Positions 1 through 9,735 of a stretch of 64,000 nucleotides of DNA are shown here, one piece after another (within the stretch, counting starts at the first letter, position 1; the number at the start of each line of letters is the position of its first letter). The translations under genes were made by a program, and so were the position numbers. Source of the DNA: Plutella xylostella (Eukaryota > Arthropoda > Insecta > Lepidoptera > Plutellidae); contig NC_064009.1 of the NCBI RefSeq assembly GCF_932276165.1, positions 1,674,001 through 1,738,000 on the forward strand. Reading direction: 5' to 3'. The notes beneath the pieces are model-generated. The model had not been told where the DNA came from. It saw only the letters and a program-made list of their open reading frames with translations, and did no database searches.

Positions 1-2331
1 CCTTTAATAAACCGCATTAAATAAATTATAAAAACATCCTTCATTTTTTTATTTAACATTTGTCGTTCCCCTCATGGGTTTTTAATCAACTTTGAAAAAT
101 AGGATGATTTTTGAAGTCGGTCTAGTTAAATGTCAAATAAATAAGCTTATACAAAAATGATACAACTAAATTGAAAATGTTGCATTGTGTTACACTATAG
201 TAAATTATGGTCACAATCTCAAATCCCTACGAGAATAAACCCAGCTCATACTGATGCCATAACGTCGCCAGGGAATTTGTAATAAGCAACATTGTAGCAC
301 TGAGACACGACTCTATCCAGGAGCTAATAATAAAATATTTCTAATATACCTACTATAATATTATTATGTGTTTGTGTACTTATGCTACTATTTTGTTCGC
401 GTGTAAAGCGCAGTTACGGAGATCATCTCCAATGCTAAAATTGCGTTTCTCTCGGGTGAAAAATGCTATTCTGACGATCTGACGTCAATCTTCAAAAAAT
501 ATTTTATCGTGTGACCATAAATTGGAGATTTGAACCAGACATAATAATATGAGGAGAGTAGAATTCAGCACTTCAATTATGTTTTGCAGTTGGTTTAAAA
601 GTCATGACTGTGACGTCTAATGAAGAAAATTAATTAAAGGAAATCTATGTAATAAAATAATTTGAACATAAAATATCAATGGGAGAACATGGGCGATGCG
701 CATGCGTGACTGTCCATGTTTCCTACATTTTATTGCCAAGCCACACGCCGGTGTCATGTCACCCACAAGGCTTCATTCAATTATTGTTAAATTATTACAA
801 GTAGGTACCTACAACTTATCTTGCCTTTTCCTCAGTGTAGTGTGGTACAGTGAAGAACGTATTTTTTTTAGCCTGGCATGTAACAACGCTTAGTGTTTAT
901 ACGGTGAAACCTGGACTATTTATTAATCTGTGCCTGAAGATCTGGCTTTTACCCTAGTACCATTTGTACCTCGTTTCAGCAAGCACGATTCCTGTGCTAT
1001 AATGTTACAATTATCCGAATTACGCACTAATACTATTGCGAAATCTGTTTCAATCAATTACATTACATTGAATACGACTCAATGCTATTGACAAAATGTA
1101 TAGAATTTTATTAAGGGACATTATGAGTTAAAACCATAAGACTCAAAACGTCTCCATAACGTCAGAGAAATCATCTTATCTGATACGAGGTATCATAATG
1201 GTACTGAGTTTTACATAGGTGATGACAAAATTTTACTAAAGACTTAGGTAAAGTGAAAAGCTCGGACTATTCCTTCGGAGATTACTCGGAATGTTTATGA
1301 ATTTTTAAAAGCGATTTATCCCGAGTATCTTCACTACTCCCCGCATCGCTGTGCCGCCGTCAGCAAAGCAACAATGTTGCACAAATTGCCCAGACCCACG
1401 TTACAGTTCATTAATACGTGGTTAAATAAACATAATAATACGCTTATTGGCCGCTCTCTCAACTGCACAATTACTGATAGCGCTAAACGTCATTTTTAAC
1501 AGACTTTTTAAGGGTTAAACCGTGAGACGTTTTCTCGTCGTAAATTATCTGTGGTACCGGAGAACCAGGGTTAGCTGAGCTGCGCTTGCGAGGGCGAAGT
1601 GTGGAGAGTGGGGTCAAGTAAGTAAGGCGGGCTGGGTGGACCCTGATGGATACTGGTGATGTTGTGAAGGTAAGCGAAATCTGCTGAGTATGAAATGAGG
1701 TATATGTATTTTGAACGAAGAATTTAGACCCGTAATTCACATTAAGTATCAAAATTGAGTTTCTCCTAAAACAACTGTAAGTACAAGTATTTTGAAGTAA
1801 AATCCACGCTTAATAGATTTTTTCAAAAAAAGATTTAAGTATACACTAAAAACCTGAGAGGAAACAAAAATATATGTTTTAAAACAAATGACTGTTTCAC
1901 CATCCGGTCACTTCACTCCATGATCATTATCCGACTAAATAAGGATGATTGGAGTCAATTTATGCTTTTCATCGCATTTAGGATGTAATAATTTCCTTTT
2001 TTCTTAAACGCCCAAGAAGGTATTTCTCAACTCGAAAATTCTCCAAGTGAAGACATACAAATTAAGCCAAGACACACATATCCTGTCTCTTAGTAATTTA
2101 GCCAGCGTGTTTTTTTTATTAACATTTAACCAAACGGCTAACCGCTGCACACGAGTTTGACTCTTATTCTTGAGCTTTAAACGATATTTTTCTCAAAGCA
2201 AGATTAAATAGTAATCAACAGGCAATTAAAAAGTGCCATTAACACATAATAAAAGTCATTGCACATGATTTCTTACTATATAGTTTTTGCGCTGAGTAAT
2301 TTATATTATTATATGTTTAAGTAAGTTATAT
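1..2331. other. AT-rich stretch, no gene recognised
   Basis: No ORF here resembles a known protein, no splice-bounded exon is convincing and no repeat family shared with the rest of the window was seen. A minus-strand ORF at 1483-1752 is somewhat GC-richer but was not recognised and has no supporting splice or poly(A) context. Confidence 0.5.
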
Positions 2332-2381
2332 TATTTTTATATCTCACCTCTGTTTCAAAACATAGGTGAGATATAAAAATA
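2332..2381. repeat. Perfect 18-bp inverted repeat (hairpin)
   Basis: The arms 2332-2349 and 2364-2381 are exact reverse complements around a 14-base loop. The arm reads TATTTTTATATCTCACCT. No target-site duplication or transposon family could be assigned, so it may be the remains of a small foldback element or simply a cruciform-prone site. Confidence 0.85.
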
Positions 2382-2546
2382 TACAATCAAATAGGTATAA
2401 GTATACAGGAAATGGAAAGTCAAGAGGTTTTTTTACTTTACATCTGTCTTGGTCACTAAAAAATGCCCTTGCTCCCTTTAATTTCATGTTACTTATTGGT
2501 ATTGGTATCATATTATATTATATGTAGGTACTGCAGTTGTTGTATT

Positions 2547-2813
2547 GACGACCGAATGGCGTAGTCGTTAGTGACCCTGACTACTGAGCCGATGGTCCCG
2601 GGTTCGATTCCCGGCTGGGGCAGATATTTGTTTAAACACAGATATTTGTTCTCGGGTCTTGGATGTGCCCGTAAAATGGCAATAGGCCCGCCCCCTATTT
2701 AATTGGGACTAACATAACACTCTGGCGAAAAGTGGGTGCAGCAATGTACCTCTGCCTACCCCGCAAGGGAGTACATTAGTACAAGGCGTGAGTGCGTGTG
2801 TGTGCGTGTGTGT
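2547..2813 (+). mobile_element. tRNA-derived SINE, family A
   Basis: The head has the two internal RNA polymerase III promoter boxes: A box TGGCGTAGTCG (2557-2567) and B box GGTTCGATTCC (2601-2611), as in a tRNA. A tRNA-unrelated body follows, with a CTCTGCCTACCCCGCAAGG segment near the 3' end, and the copy ends in a GT-rich simple tail. Four other copies lie in this window (3574-3834, 9263-9524, 28893-29146, 55253-55504). It is non-coding and would depend on a LINE partner to move. The apparent protein reading MHCCTHFSPECY seen in several copies is the reverse strand of this SINE. Confidence 0.93.
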
Positions 2814-3033
2814 ATTATTATTACACTCACGGGAAATGAAAAAGTTCCATTCAGAAAATCACCAAATTACGTCTAACCGGAAAAAACTAACTTAATGACG
2901 CCTTTTGCAATATTTACCTACATTTTACGACGCATCAGAATATTACTGTTTACTAAAAACGTAAATATTTTGTTAAAATTTCTTATTAAATGTTTAAAAA
3001 AATTTGGGTTGTTCGGTGTCTGTATTCTTTAAG

Positions 3034-3307
3034 CGTGATTATGGCAAAATCCTCCATGGAGTCACACCCAAAGCCCCGGCCCCCAGTTCCCGGCAGCCCT
3101 ACTATTCCTGACTACGGCAGCGGTCTAGGTAACGGTAGGGCAGGGGGTGCGAAGACGCAGCGTGGGACGCCCTCCTGCCCGCTGGACTGACGACCTTAGG
3201 CGGGTGGCGGGTAGTGGTTGGATGAGGAAGGCCCAGGACCGAGTGTTGTGGCGCTCCTTGGGAGAGGCCTATGTCCAGCAGTGGATGATTATTGGCTGAT
3301 GATGATG
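3034..3307 (+). mobile_element. 5'-truncated RTE-type LINE, 3' end
   Basis: The insertion is flanked by the 10-bp target duplication ATTCTTTAAG (3024-3033 and 3308-3317). It ends in GATGATGATGAT, the simple tail typical of lepidopteran RTE elements. The last 46 codons of the LINE polyprotein are open at 3159-3299. The part before 3159 is not clearly coding, as expected for a dead-on-arrival copy or one joined to other sequence. Confidence 0.9.
3159..3299 (+). pseudogene. C-terminal tail of RTE LINE reverse transcriptase protein
   Basis: The reading frame gives a run of the GRPPARWTDDL type followed by WMRKAQDRVLWRSLGEAY and then VQQWMIIG before TGA. This is the conserved C-terminal end of lepidopteran RTE ORF2, the endonuclease/reverse transcriptase that would drive target-primed reverse transcription. 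Only this tail is left; the endonuclease and RT domains are absent, so the copy cannot be functional. It lies inside the truncated LINE copy at 3034-3307, which itself splits a MITE. Confidence 0.88.
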
Positions 3308-3411
3308 ATTCTTTAAGTGGAACTGTTTCTTTGCTTTCGAGTGTATAAGTTAACGTTACATTCGCGAGTAATGAAAAAATGAATGTGTATGTATTTATGT
3401 AATTGAAATAT

Positions 3412-3543
3412 GAATTTGTTGGTAATATTCTGATGCGCTGTTAAAAATACTTCAATACTGCAGACACAGACGGCGTTTCCGTTTAGGAGTTATTTGGTCC
3501 TTTATCACTGGAACGTTTTCATTGCTCGTGACTCGTGGGTGTA
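3412..3543 (-). mobile_element. Partial MITE (family CACTCACG), reverse orientation
   Basis: The order of blocks (GGTAATATTCTGATGCGCTG, then the GGCGT and TTTAGGAGTTATTTGG segments, then GGAACGTTTTCATTGCTCGTG) is the reverse complement of the family seen at 11316-11550. The internal half is missing, so the copy is truncated. Confidence 0.75.
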
Positions 3544-3573
3544 TATTAATCATCATGAGAAAATCCCTTAAAA

Positions 3574-3834
3574 AAAAAAAAAACACGCACTCACGCCTTG
3601 TGCTAATGTACTCCCTTGCGGGGTAGGCAGAGGTGCATTGCTGCACCCACTTTTCGCCAGAGTGTTATGTTAGTCCCAATGTAATAGGGGGCGAGCCTAT
3701 TGCCATTTTACGGGCACATCCAAGACCCGAGAACAAATATCTGTGTTCAAACAAATATCTGCCCCAGCCGGGAATCGAACCCGGGACCATCGGCTCAGTA
3801 GTCAGGGTCACTAACCACTACGCCATTCGGTCGT
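3574..3834 (-). mobile_element. tRNA-derived SINE, family A, with 23-bp target duplication
   Basis: This is a full-length copy on the minus strand. Its B box reads GGTTCGATTCC on that strand, just past 3780. An exact 23-base direct repeat beginning CATCATGAGAAAATCCC flanks it (3551-3573 and 3835-3857). The long exact duplication and intact boxes suggest a young insertion. Confidence 0.94.
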
Positions 3835-3857
3835 CATCATGAGAAAATCCCTTAAAA

Positions 3858-4068
3858 TAGTTGAAATAGTTAAACAAAGCTCTCACAAGGAAACTAGGGC
3901 CTGTTTATCAGAGAACCATGGGGGGTTCACATAAATAATAATGAAATATGACGTAATTGAACTAATGTTTCTAAGTTGAGATTTTCAAGAGACTTTTATT
4001 ATGAACAAACTCTGCGCCCATAAATCTTCTGCCGTTTTGATGTAGCGTCAGCAATGAAACCGCAAAGA
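3858..4068. other. Unassigned AT-rich spacer
   Basis: No coding potential, repeat match or regulatory signal was recognised. Confidence 0.4.
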
Positions 4069-4165
4069 CAGATAGAGTCCTCTTTATTTATACACCAAAA
4101 AGAATAAGGGCAGAAAAGGCGGTCTTATCACTTAAAACGATCTCTGCCAGACAACCTTTGGATGG
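4069..4165 (-). mobile_element. LINE 3'-untranslated fragment
   Basis: Read on the minus strand, the block resembles the 3' ends at 39604-39722, 43037-43146 and 53536-53660: a GGTTGTCTGGCAGAGATCG-like start, an alternating GATAAGACCGCC segment, then AATAAA. It is a short truncated copy and no coding part remains. Confidence 0.7.
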
Positions 4166-4526
4166 ACGTACTAAGAGATTGGGTGCAGTGTAGGTGTAGG
4201 TACATGTTTAAAGGAATATAGTTTTATTAATATCCTACACAGTATCCTCACACACACCGAATAGCCAACAACCAGATGATTAAAATGAGTCATTGCATAT
4301 TCTGGCCTAGCTTGTAGCTTCAGATTGCATTGCCTGAGTTGCTGACGTTACTGCAATGTAATTAACTTGTCATACTGACAAGTGATGTATGGTCTACAGA
4401 AAATTTTAGTTATTGTGTTAGAGTGATTACCTCTCGATAGTCGAATACCGATTACCTAAGTGAAATTATCTAGTTTCCAATGATTTCAAAAGGAAGGATA
4501 CGCCCTTCAGAACGTTTTGTCAAAAG

Positions 4527-4612
4527 AAAATGGCACCCGCGCGCTGGCCCTAATTTCATACAAATTATGACAGATTTATGAGGTTTTAGGGCCAACGCGA
4601 GGGTGTCATTTT
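4527..4612. mobile_element. Short inverted-repeat MITE
   Basis: Left arm AAAATGGCACCCGCGCGCTG continues into GGCCCTAA. The right arm (about 4585-4612) is its near-perfect complement, separated by about 30 bases. Its GC-rich arms contrast with the surroundings. No clear target duplication was found, so the superfamily is open. Confidence 0.65.
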
Positions 4613-4873
4613 CTAGAGCGGTTGGGCCTGTCCTTACGCTAGTAATATATAAGTCAATGCTAGTTTCGCTTTAAATTATTGCCTTTATTAGTAACGATCT
4701 AAAATAGTATTTGCCTAGTAGAAAAATAACATAAGTGCAATTTAATCAAATAAGTTTTGGAATTGAATGAAGATATATTAAAAAAATAATTAAAAGATAG
4801 ACAGCCTTTATTGATGACATATTTCTAGGAAAAGAATGCACTAGTGTTTCTTTGTTCTATAGGAGGCGTGGTA

Positions 4874-6032
4874 CAGCTGAACATAAAAGAGTAGAGAATA
4901 ATTGAGGGCGTGGCAATCTAAGAAAGTGGCCACACTATTATAGTATAGAAAACGGACAAAAGTATCACGATACTTTAGCAGAAAAAATCAAAACGAGAAA
5001 TGTTTCAAATATTTACTAATTATAAAATGCCACTTTTTGGGGAGGTTTATGTTAAGAGAAGAAATTAGTAGGGGAGAGGGGGCAGTCTTGAATGAATTTC
5101 ATTAAATCAAATCAACTGTAACTTTTATTTCATTGTGTATTTCATAATGTTTTTTTGCACTGGACGAGTTGGTTATCCCATTATGTAATTACTATAGGAG
5201 AAAAGTGATACTATCACACATCGATATTTTATTACAGTTTTTTCTTGCTCAGGAAAAAGTTCAAATGTGCCCCGGCAATTCTTCTAAAACTGTGTTTACC
5301 GATTTTCCTGCAACAAATTATTTAATTGGTCAGAAAAGCAGTGACTTGCAAATTATTATGTCTGGGGAATTTATACCGACTATTCTTACACATATTTTTA
5401 CAATAGGTACTCTAACACGGAGAGACCGACACACATAGACACTATGGTATAGTACACCTACAGCTGTAAAACTTATCGATACCCTTTTTGAGTCGGGGGT
5501 TAGTAAAAAAGTATCTAGACCTGATGTTTTAACAACATTAGCATCCAGACCCTGGTGTCATGTAACGTTTGACACTAGTATTTTCTAACCTCTATAAGAA
5601 TAACAAATACACATTAAAAGGCATTCTATTACATCAAAATAGTACTTTTTTACAAGAAATATAAGCAATGTATGTTAATGGTTAGAAATTAAGTACCTAC
5701 TCACCAGTATAAAACGCTGCTCTTTCATAAACATCGTATATATTGACTAATACTTCTCCAGCCTCATTCTCCGCCAAACATCGTAGGTAAACGCTGTAAA
5801 CCATCTGTCTAGCTTCGCTGCGAATGGTTTTATTCATTTTCACCTCGTGAACAAACTCAACAATCCACAAAACTCCAAAATTAAGCAAAATTCGATTTGT
5901 TTATACAGGAACAGGGCGAGTTTGACATTCAAACCATAGAAACAGACCACAAATCACAAGTTTTTTTTTATTGCCAGGTTTAAATCTGTTTAGTTCCAAA
6001 AACATTAATCTCTACTCTTTTGTGTTCAGCTA
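4874..6032 (-). mobile_element. Tc1/mariner-like element, internally deleted
   Basis: Terminal inverted repeats of about 24 bp begin AGCTGAACA(C/T)AAAAGAG and lie directly inside TA dinucleotides (4872-4873 and 6033-6034). At 1159 bp it is short for an autonomous relative. It contains one exon-like coding piece on the minus strand (5705-5837) with a good splice donor, but no DDE catalytic part was found on either strand. The likely reading is a deletion derivative that kept the 5' part of its transposase gene. Confidence 0.72.
5705..5837 (-). CDS. Putative transposase first coding exon (partial)
   Basis: The frame opens at ATG 5837; an upstream in-frame ATG at 5888 is also possible, but the protein-like part begins with MNKTIRSEAR. 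It runs 44 codons and one base to a consensus donor, ACTG|GTGAGT. The peptide (RSEARQMVYSVYLRC, later YDVYERAAFYTG) resembles the N-terminal helical DNA-binding region of DDE-type transposase-like proteins found in many insect genomes, where the next residues are usually of the V-S-x-x-T type. Reading stops just after the donor unless the intron is removed, which supports splicing. No matching downstream exon was seen between 1 and 5700, and the piece sits inside a TA-flanked inverted-repeat element. The role as DNA-binding domain is inferred from general resemblance, not from a search. Confidence 0.6.
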
Positions 6033-6034
6033 TA

Positions 6035-6474
6035 TATGTACTTTTAAATCTTTATTACTTTCACGGTAAGTATTTTATATGTCTTTGATGGTTATTAAAC
6101 TTTATCGTAGGTATTGTATTTTTCTCTATAAAGACAAAATGTCTACTCTTTCTTGAGCTGGTTTAACTAGAAACTACAAATCTTTTATGACTTACAAGTT
6201 TAATGTTCAAGAATGCTCGAAAGCCTGGTCTAGCAACCATAAAAACGCCTATAAAAGCTAACACTGGTTATTTTAACATTTGTATTGTTATATCCACAAA
6301 ATCCGAAGAGGCGGCAAATTCTTTATGGCTGTTTCAATTTTATAGCAGAGATTTACTTTAATTTAAAATCCATATCCAAAATACCATTAGGTACTGGGGG
6401 TCACTCTAGGTACAACGAGATAGAGTCGAGGTTAGCGCTGCAGTTTTGTTTTTCCGAAGCTTCGCAGAGCGGCG
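6035..6474. other. Unassigned AT-rich spacer
   Basis: A 69-codon ORF at 6285-6494 runs into a MITE end and is not protein-like. Nothing else was recognised. Confidence 0.45.
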
Positions 6475-7238
6475 CTATGAAAAAGTTCCACTGACAAATT
6501 ACTCCTAAACTAAAAAGGCTAGCTTAAAAACGCCGTCTACAGTATTAAAGTACATTTAACAGCGCATCAGAATTCTACCAAGTAAAAACCGGCCAAGTGC
6601 GAGTCGGGCTCGCGCACAAAGGGTTCCGTAGCAGCAAATCAAAATTACAGTTAAATCAACCTATCTCAAAAACTATAAGAGATACTTTGATCAAACCAAA
6701 AATCGTTGAAAGAGTTAATTAGCATGCATCACCTCTATTTTTTTTAGAATTTTATACCCCGTAGTTATAAAAATAGAGGGGGGAGGACATACTTATTACG
6801 ACTTTGAGAGCTGATATCTCAAAAACCGTTCACTTTAAGAAAAATGTTTTTTAGAAAACTTTATATCATTTTAAAAGACCTTTCCATTGATAACCCACAC
6901 GGGTATGTACATCGAAAAAAAAAATTTCATCCCTCAGTTACATGTATGGGGGGCCCCACCCCCAATTCTTTTTTTTACTATTTAGTGTCATATTTTTGTA
7001 GCGGTTCATACAACACATATTCCCATCAAATTTCATCACTGTAGTACTTATAGTTTCCGAGTAAATCGGCTGTGACAGACGGACAGACGGACAGACGGAC
7101 AGACGGACATGACGAAACTATAAGGGTTCCGTTTTTGCCATTTTGGCTACGGAACCCTAAAAATGAAATTACTTTGTTCAAATTTTAAATTCAATTAAAA
7201 AAATTGGTGTCTGCATTTTGTGGTAGGTACTTTTTTTA
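6475..7238 (+). mobile_element. MITE (family CACTCACG), split by another repeat
   Basis: The left part (6475-6584) carries ATGAAAAAGTTCCACTGAC and the AACAGCGCATCAGAATTCTA block. The right part (7164-7238) carries TTTGTTCAAATTTTAAAT and the TGTCTGCATTTTGTGG block. These join in the order of the intact copy at 11316-11550, so 6585-7163 was inserted into it later. Confidence 0.78.
6585..7163 (+). mobile_element. Lepidopteran interspersed repeat starting ACCGGCCAAGTGCGAGTCGG
   Basis: The block starts AAAACCGGCCAAGTGCGAG and ends with an inverted pair AGGGTTCCGT / ACGGAACCCT followed by an A-rich tail. It carries a short (ACGGACAG)n array near 7076-7110. This combination is a common non-coding repeat in moth and butterfly genomes. 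The mechanism is not evident from one copy; the A-rich end fits a retroposon, the hairpin could also fit a rolling-circle element. Confidence 0.8.
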
Positions 7239-8014
7239 TTAACATAAGTAGTTTAGTACGATAAGCTGTGACTTTCCTTACGGCTGTCTATTTACCAGTA
7301 TGTATTATGTATCTATTTTGGAACACTGGAGCTGGCCTAGGGTCTGTCACCACTTTGAAAGGAAATTTAAAGACCGAAGACGATTTCCCTCCAATTATGC
7401 AAATGGCGATGGCGGCTGGATATAAATAAGACCTCTAGGCGAAGTTTCGTAACCTTTCCGAGCCCGCAGTTATGAATAAATGTTGTTTTGAACGTATAAT
7501 AGATATGTAATTGACGGAACGGTATGAGTGGTCCCAACACGTTCATTAGACCTACCGGGCTGGGTCGATCTTAAATCCACACATTTATATCATATGCAAA
7601 TAATAATAATCTAAATAAAAATCTGAATAGAAAAGGTCAAGGCCGATCTGGAATATCAAAAGGTTTGTTGCAGTCAACTGGGAAATCCATTAAAAGTGCA
7701 AACGACTTTTACCGTGATGGAAAAATTCTCTACTCTGTGCTGTTCAATCTCTCAACATCGCCGTATCTAATCTTACCTCTTGTATTCCATAAGTTAGTCA
7801 TTCCTTTAACTCAACGAAAGAAGAGACTGCTCTTAGCGATAAGACTGCCTAAAGAGCCTATGCACCATCAATTAAAATAAGACACCCCTAAAACAGAATC
7901 GTCCAATATTAGCGCTGTCTTATGGGTTCATCTTTTTTGCGGTAATAAGTATACCGTTGTAGTCTGCGTTGAAAGGCCGTTAGTACTCTTAAACATCTTC
8001 AAACTGGCCATGTA
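7239..8014. other. Mostly unassigned; one LINE 3' fragment
   Basis: Around 7815-7860 the string GACTGCTCTTAGCGATAAGA matches the 3'-UTR type block of the LINE family seen at 39604-39722 (plus strand). The rest shows no gene or repeat I can name. Confidence 0.45.
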
Positions 8015-8129
8015 GCACGGGGCACTCTTAAGACGTGACAAATGTTCTCCATCGCACTCGCTCTTGAGGCTGTGCGATGTGAGTGAGCGCGATGCAAAAC
8101 TCTTGTCACGTCTTAAATGCGCCCCGTAC
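8015..8129. mobile_element. TA-flanked MITE (TIR G-ACGGGGC)
   Basis: The left end GCACGGGGCACTCTTAAGAC and the right end, read in reverse, GTACGGGGCGCATTTAAGAC pair over about 25 bases. TA dinucleotides lie at 8013-8014 and 8130-8131. This is the size and target preference of a Tc1/mariner-type MITE. Confidence 0.8.
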
Positions 8130-8305
8130 TAGCCCTTCTGGAATATCTAAAATAAAATAACCAGAAAATGTCGAGAAGGTGTCGACCCATCTATTACGGA
8201 GCCATAGAATTGGTGATTGCACAGTGTGTGTACTGTAATGAATAGACGATTGAGGCAAGAATGTCCGTGGACCGCTCCACACCGCGGTGTAAAGGTATCT
8301 GTGTA

Positions 8306-8446
8306 AAGGTAAGCGTCCACATATCGGTTTCGTACGTATCGGACCAAACGGATTTTCGTAAATGTACGGAGGACGTGGACGCACATGTGTGAATTTCTGA
8401 GAAAGAATACTGAATGAGATTTGTACGTTGCGTACGATGTGGATCA
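8306..8446 (+). mobile_element. MITE (family GGTAAGCGTCC), diverged copy
   Basis: It begins AAGGTAAGCGTCCACATATCG and contains the GGACCAAACGGATTT core and the TACGTTGCGTACGATG end blocks in the arrangement of 29722-29890. Minus-strand ORFs here only read through the repeat. Confidence 0.68.
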
Positions 8447-8521
8447 AATGAGTGGCAGACGACTTGTCACACTCCACTTCTGCTTATTTTTATGGGATTC
8501 ATATACTATACAGAAGATCTG

Positions 8522-8550
8522 AAATTTATATATATATATATATATTATAT
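8522..8550. repeat. (TA)n microsatellite
   Basis: A short TATATA run with one interruption, next to no recognised element. Confidence 0.8.
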
Positions 8551-8699
8551 AAATAGGTAGGTACTGCATTACGTTAAGTCGTTTAGACAACCTTTAGACA
8601 CCCTGTAGTGTCAACGCGAACAACGAAGAGAACAGACCCATGAGCATCAATTATTCGGCTCACTATACCACTTTAGCAACACCCTGTATAAACGACGAT

Positions 8700-8935
8700 G
8701 AATGACAGCACCCTCACGCCAGAGATGCGGGTTCGAATCCCGGCGCTGACATGTACCAATGAGTTCTTTTAACTTAAGTACAATGTATACCATCGCTCTT
8801 ACGGTGAAGGAAAACATCGTGAGGAAACCTGCATATCTAGGTCTAGCACATCTAGATATGTGAACCCACCAACCCGCAGTGGACCAGCGTGGTGGGAAAT
8901 GGTCCAAGCTTAGGAAGGCAGTTTAGATCTTGGGG
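8700..8935 (+). mobile_element. tRNA-derived SINE, family C, 5' diverged
   Basis: A B box GGGTTCGAATCCC lies at about 8730, followed by the family C body: TGTACCAATGAGTTCTTTTA, the CATCGTGAGGAAACCTG segment and the CACCAACCCGCAGTGG segment. The A box is not recognisable. The better copy is 44871-45225. Confidence 0.75.
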
Positions 8936-8993
8936 ATATGCACAAATTTTCCACTCGAGAGAGCCAGGTGCAGGTACTTACACCCCCACAGAG

Positions 8994-9014
8994 AATAGAA
9001 TAGAATAGAATAGA
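8994..9014. repeat. (AATAG)n microsatellite
   Basis: Four tandem GAATA units, 5-bp period. Confidence 0.85.
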
Positions 9015-9262
9015 CAGCACCCTGTACAAATGACAGCAGCTATAAATGTCACGATGAACGAGCTAATATAAAAGCCAGGTAAATAAATAACAGTAGGCGA
9101 ACAGTTACGAAATAATTCATCTCACGTTAATTATTACGTTATAAAATTCAGCTTCATTAGCGTTGTGGTGGCCGCTGCGTTTTACGATTGTGCTAATTTT
9201 GTGGCAGCGGCTACCTGTGTTAGTCCTCTTGCTGTCTACGCGTAAACAGAGGAGTGTTATAC

Positions 9263-9524
9263 ACGCACTCACACACACTCACGCCTTGTACTAATGTACT
9301 CCCTTGCGGGGTAGGCAGAGGTGCATTGCTGCACCCACTTTTCGCCAGAGTGTTATGTTAGTCCCAATGTAATAGGGGGCGGGCCTATTGCCATTTTACG
9401 GGCACATCCAAGACCCGAGAACAAATATCTGTGTTTAAACAAATATCTGCCCCAGCCGGGAATCAAACCCGGGACCATCGGCTCAGTAGTCAGGGTCACT
9501 AACCACTACGCCATTCGGTCGTCA
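9263..9524 (-). mobile_element. tRNA-derived SINE, family A, inserted at a MITE edge
   Basis: This is a full-length minus-strand copy with exact 10-bp direct repeats AGTGTTATAC on both sides (9253-9262 and 9525-9534). The right duplication overlaps the TA and first base of the MITE at 9534, so the SINE landed on the MITE border after the MITE was already there. The B box carries one change (GGTTTGATTCC) from the family consensus. Confidence 0.92.
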
Positions 9525-9533
9525 AGTGTTATA

Positions 9534-9654
9534 CAGGGTGTTGCAAAAAGGGTAACTAAGCCGAAAGGGGGTGACTCAGAGGGTAATTCTTAACAACTTT
9601 TGTTCTGCGAGTTTTGGAAATTCTCCCTTAGTATACCCTTATTGCAACATCCTG
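9534..9654. mobile_element. TA-flanked MITE (TIR CAGGGTGTTGCAAAAAGGGT)
   Basis: TIRs CAGGGTGTTGCAAAAAGGGT and its complement at the right end lie inside TA dinucleotides (9532-9533, 9655-9656). The family is Tc1/mariner-type by its TA target and CAG start. Related copies are at 14953-15222 and 52449-52616, and a single end at 48750-48795. Confidence 0.88.
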
Positions 9655-9655
9655 T

Positions 9656-9735
9656 ATAAGTTTAACGTTTCTGTGTGTGTATCTGTCTGTGGTAACGAAG
9701 CTCCCTAATGGCGCACCCTGGACCGTCACGTAAGC
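9656..9735 (+). repeat. Interspersed repeat, GTGTTATAAGTTT family, truncated
   Basis: The block TAAGTTTAACGTTTCTGTGT plus the TCTGTCTGTGGTAACGAAG segment matches the copies at 27851-27925, 36535-36716 (minus), 48060-48245 and 50139-50262. It is non-coding. The class is unknown to me. Confidence 0.65.

Larger units (their letters stand above)
2824..3343 (+). mobile_element. TA-flanked MITE (family CACTCACG), interrupted
   Basis: The terminal inverted repeats read CACTCACGGGAAATGAAAAA at the left and end in a diverged TTTGCTTTCGAGTG at the right, each next to TA, as expected for Tc1/mariner-type elements. The internal part matches the copies at 11316-11550, 35873-36097 and 55193-55703. The copy is split by a LINE fragment at 3034-3307. 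Confidence 0.8.

Noticed and set aside
1483..1752. 89-codon minus-strand ORF with a basic segment
   Set aside because: No known domain, splice site or poly(A) context; kept only as a remark in the spacer entry.
3633..3842. Recurring MHCCTHFSPECY... ORFs (also at 9321, 28944 and 55449)
   Set aside because: These are one strand of SINE family A and not a protein family.
8106..8477. 123-codon minus-strand ORF
   Set aside because: It spans the GGTAAGCGTCC-family MITE and part of the neighbouring MITE.
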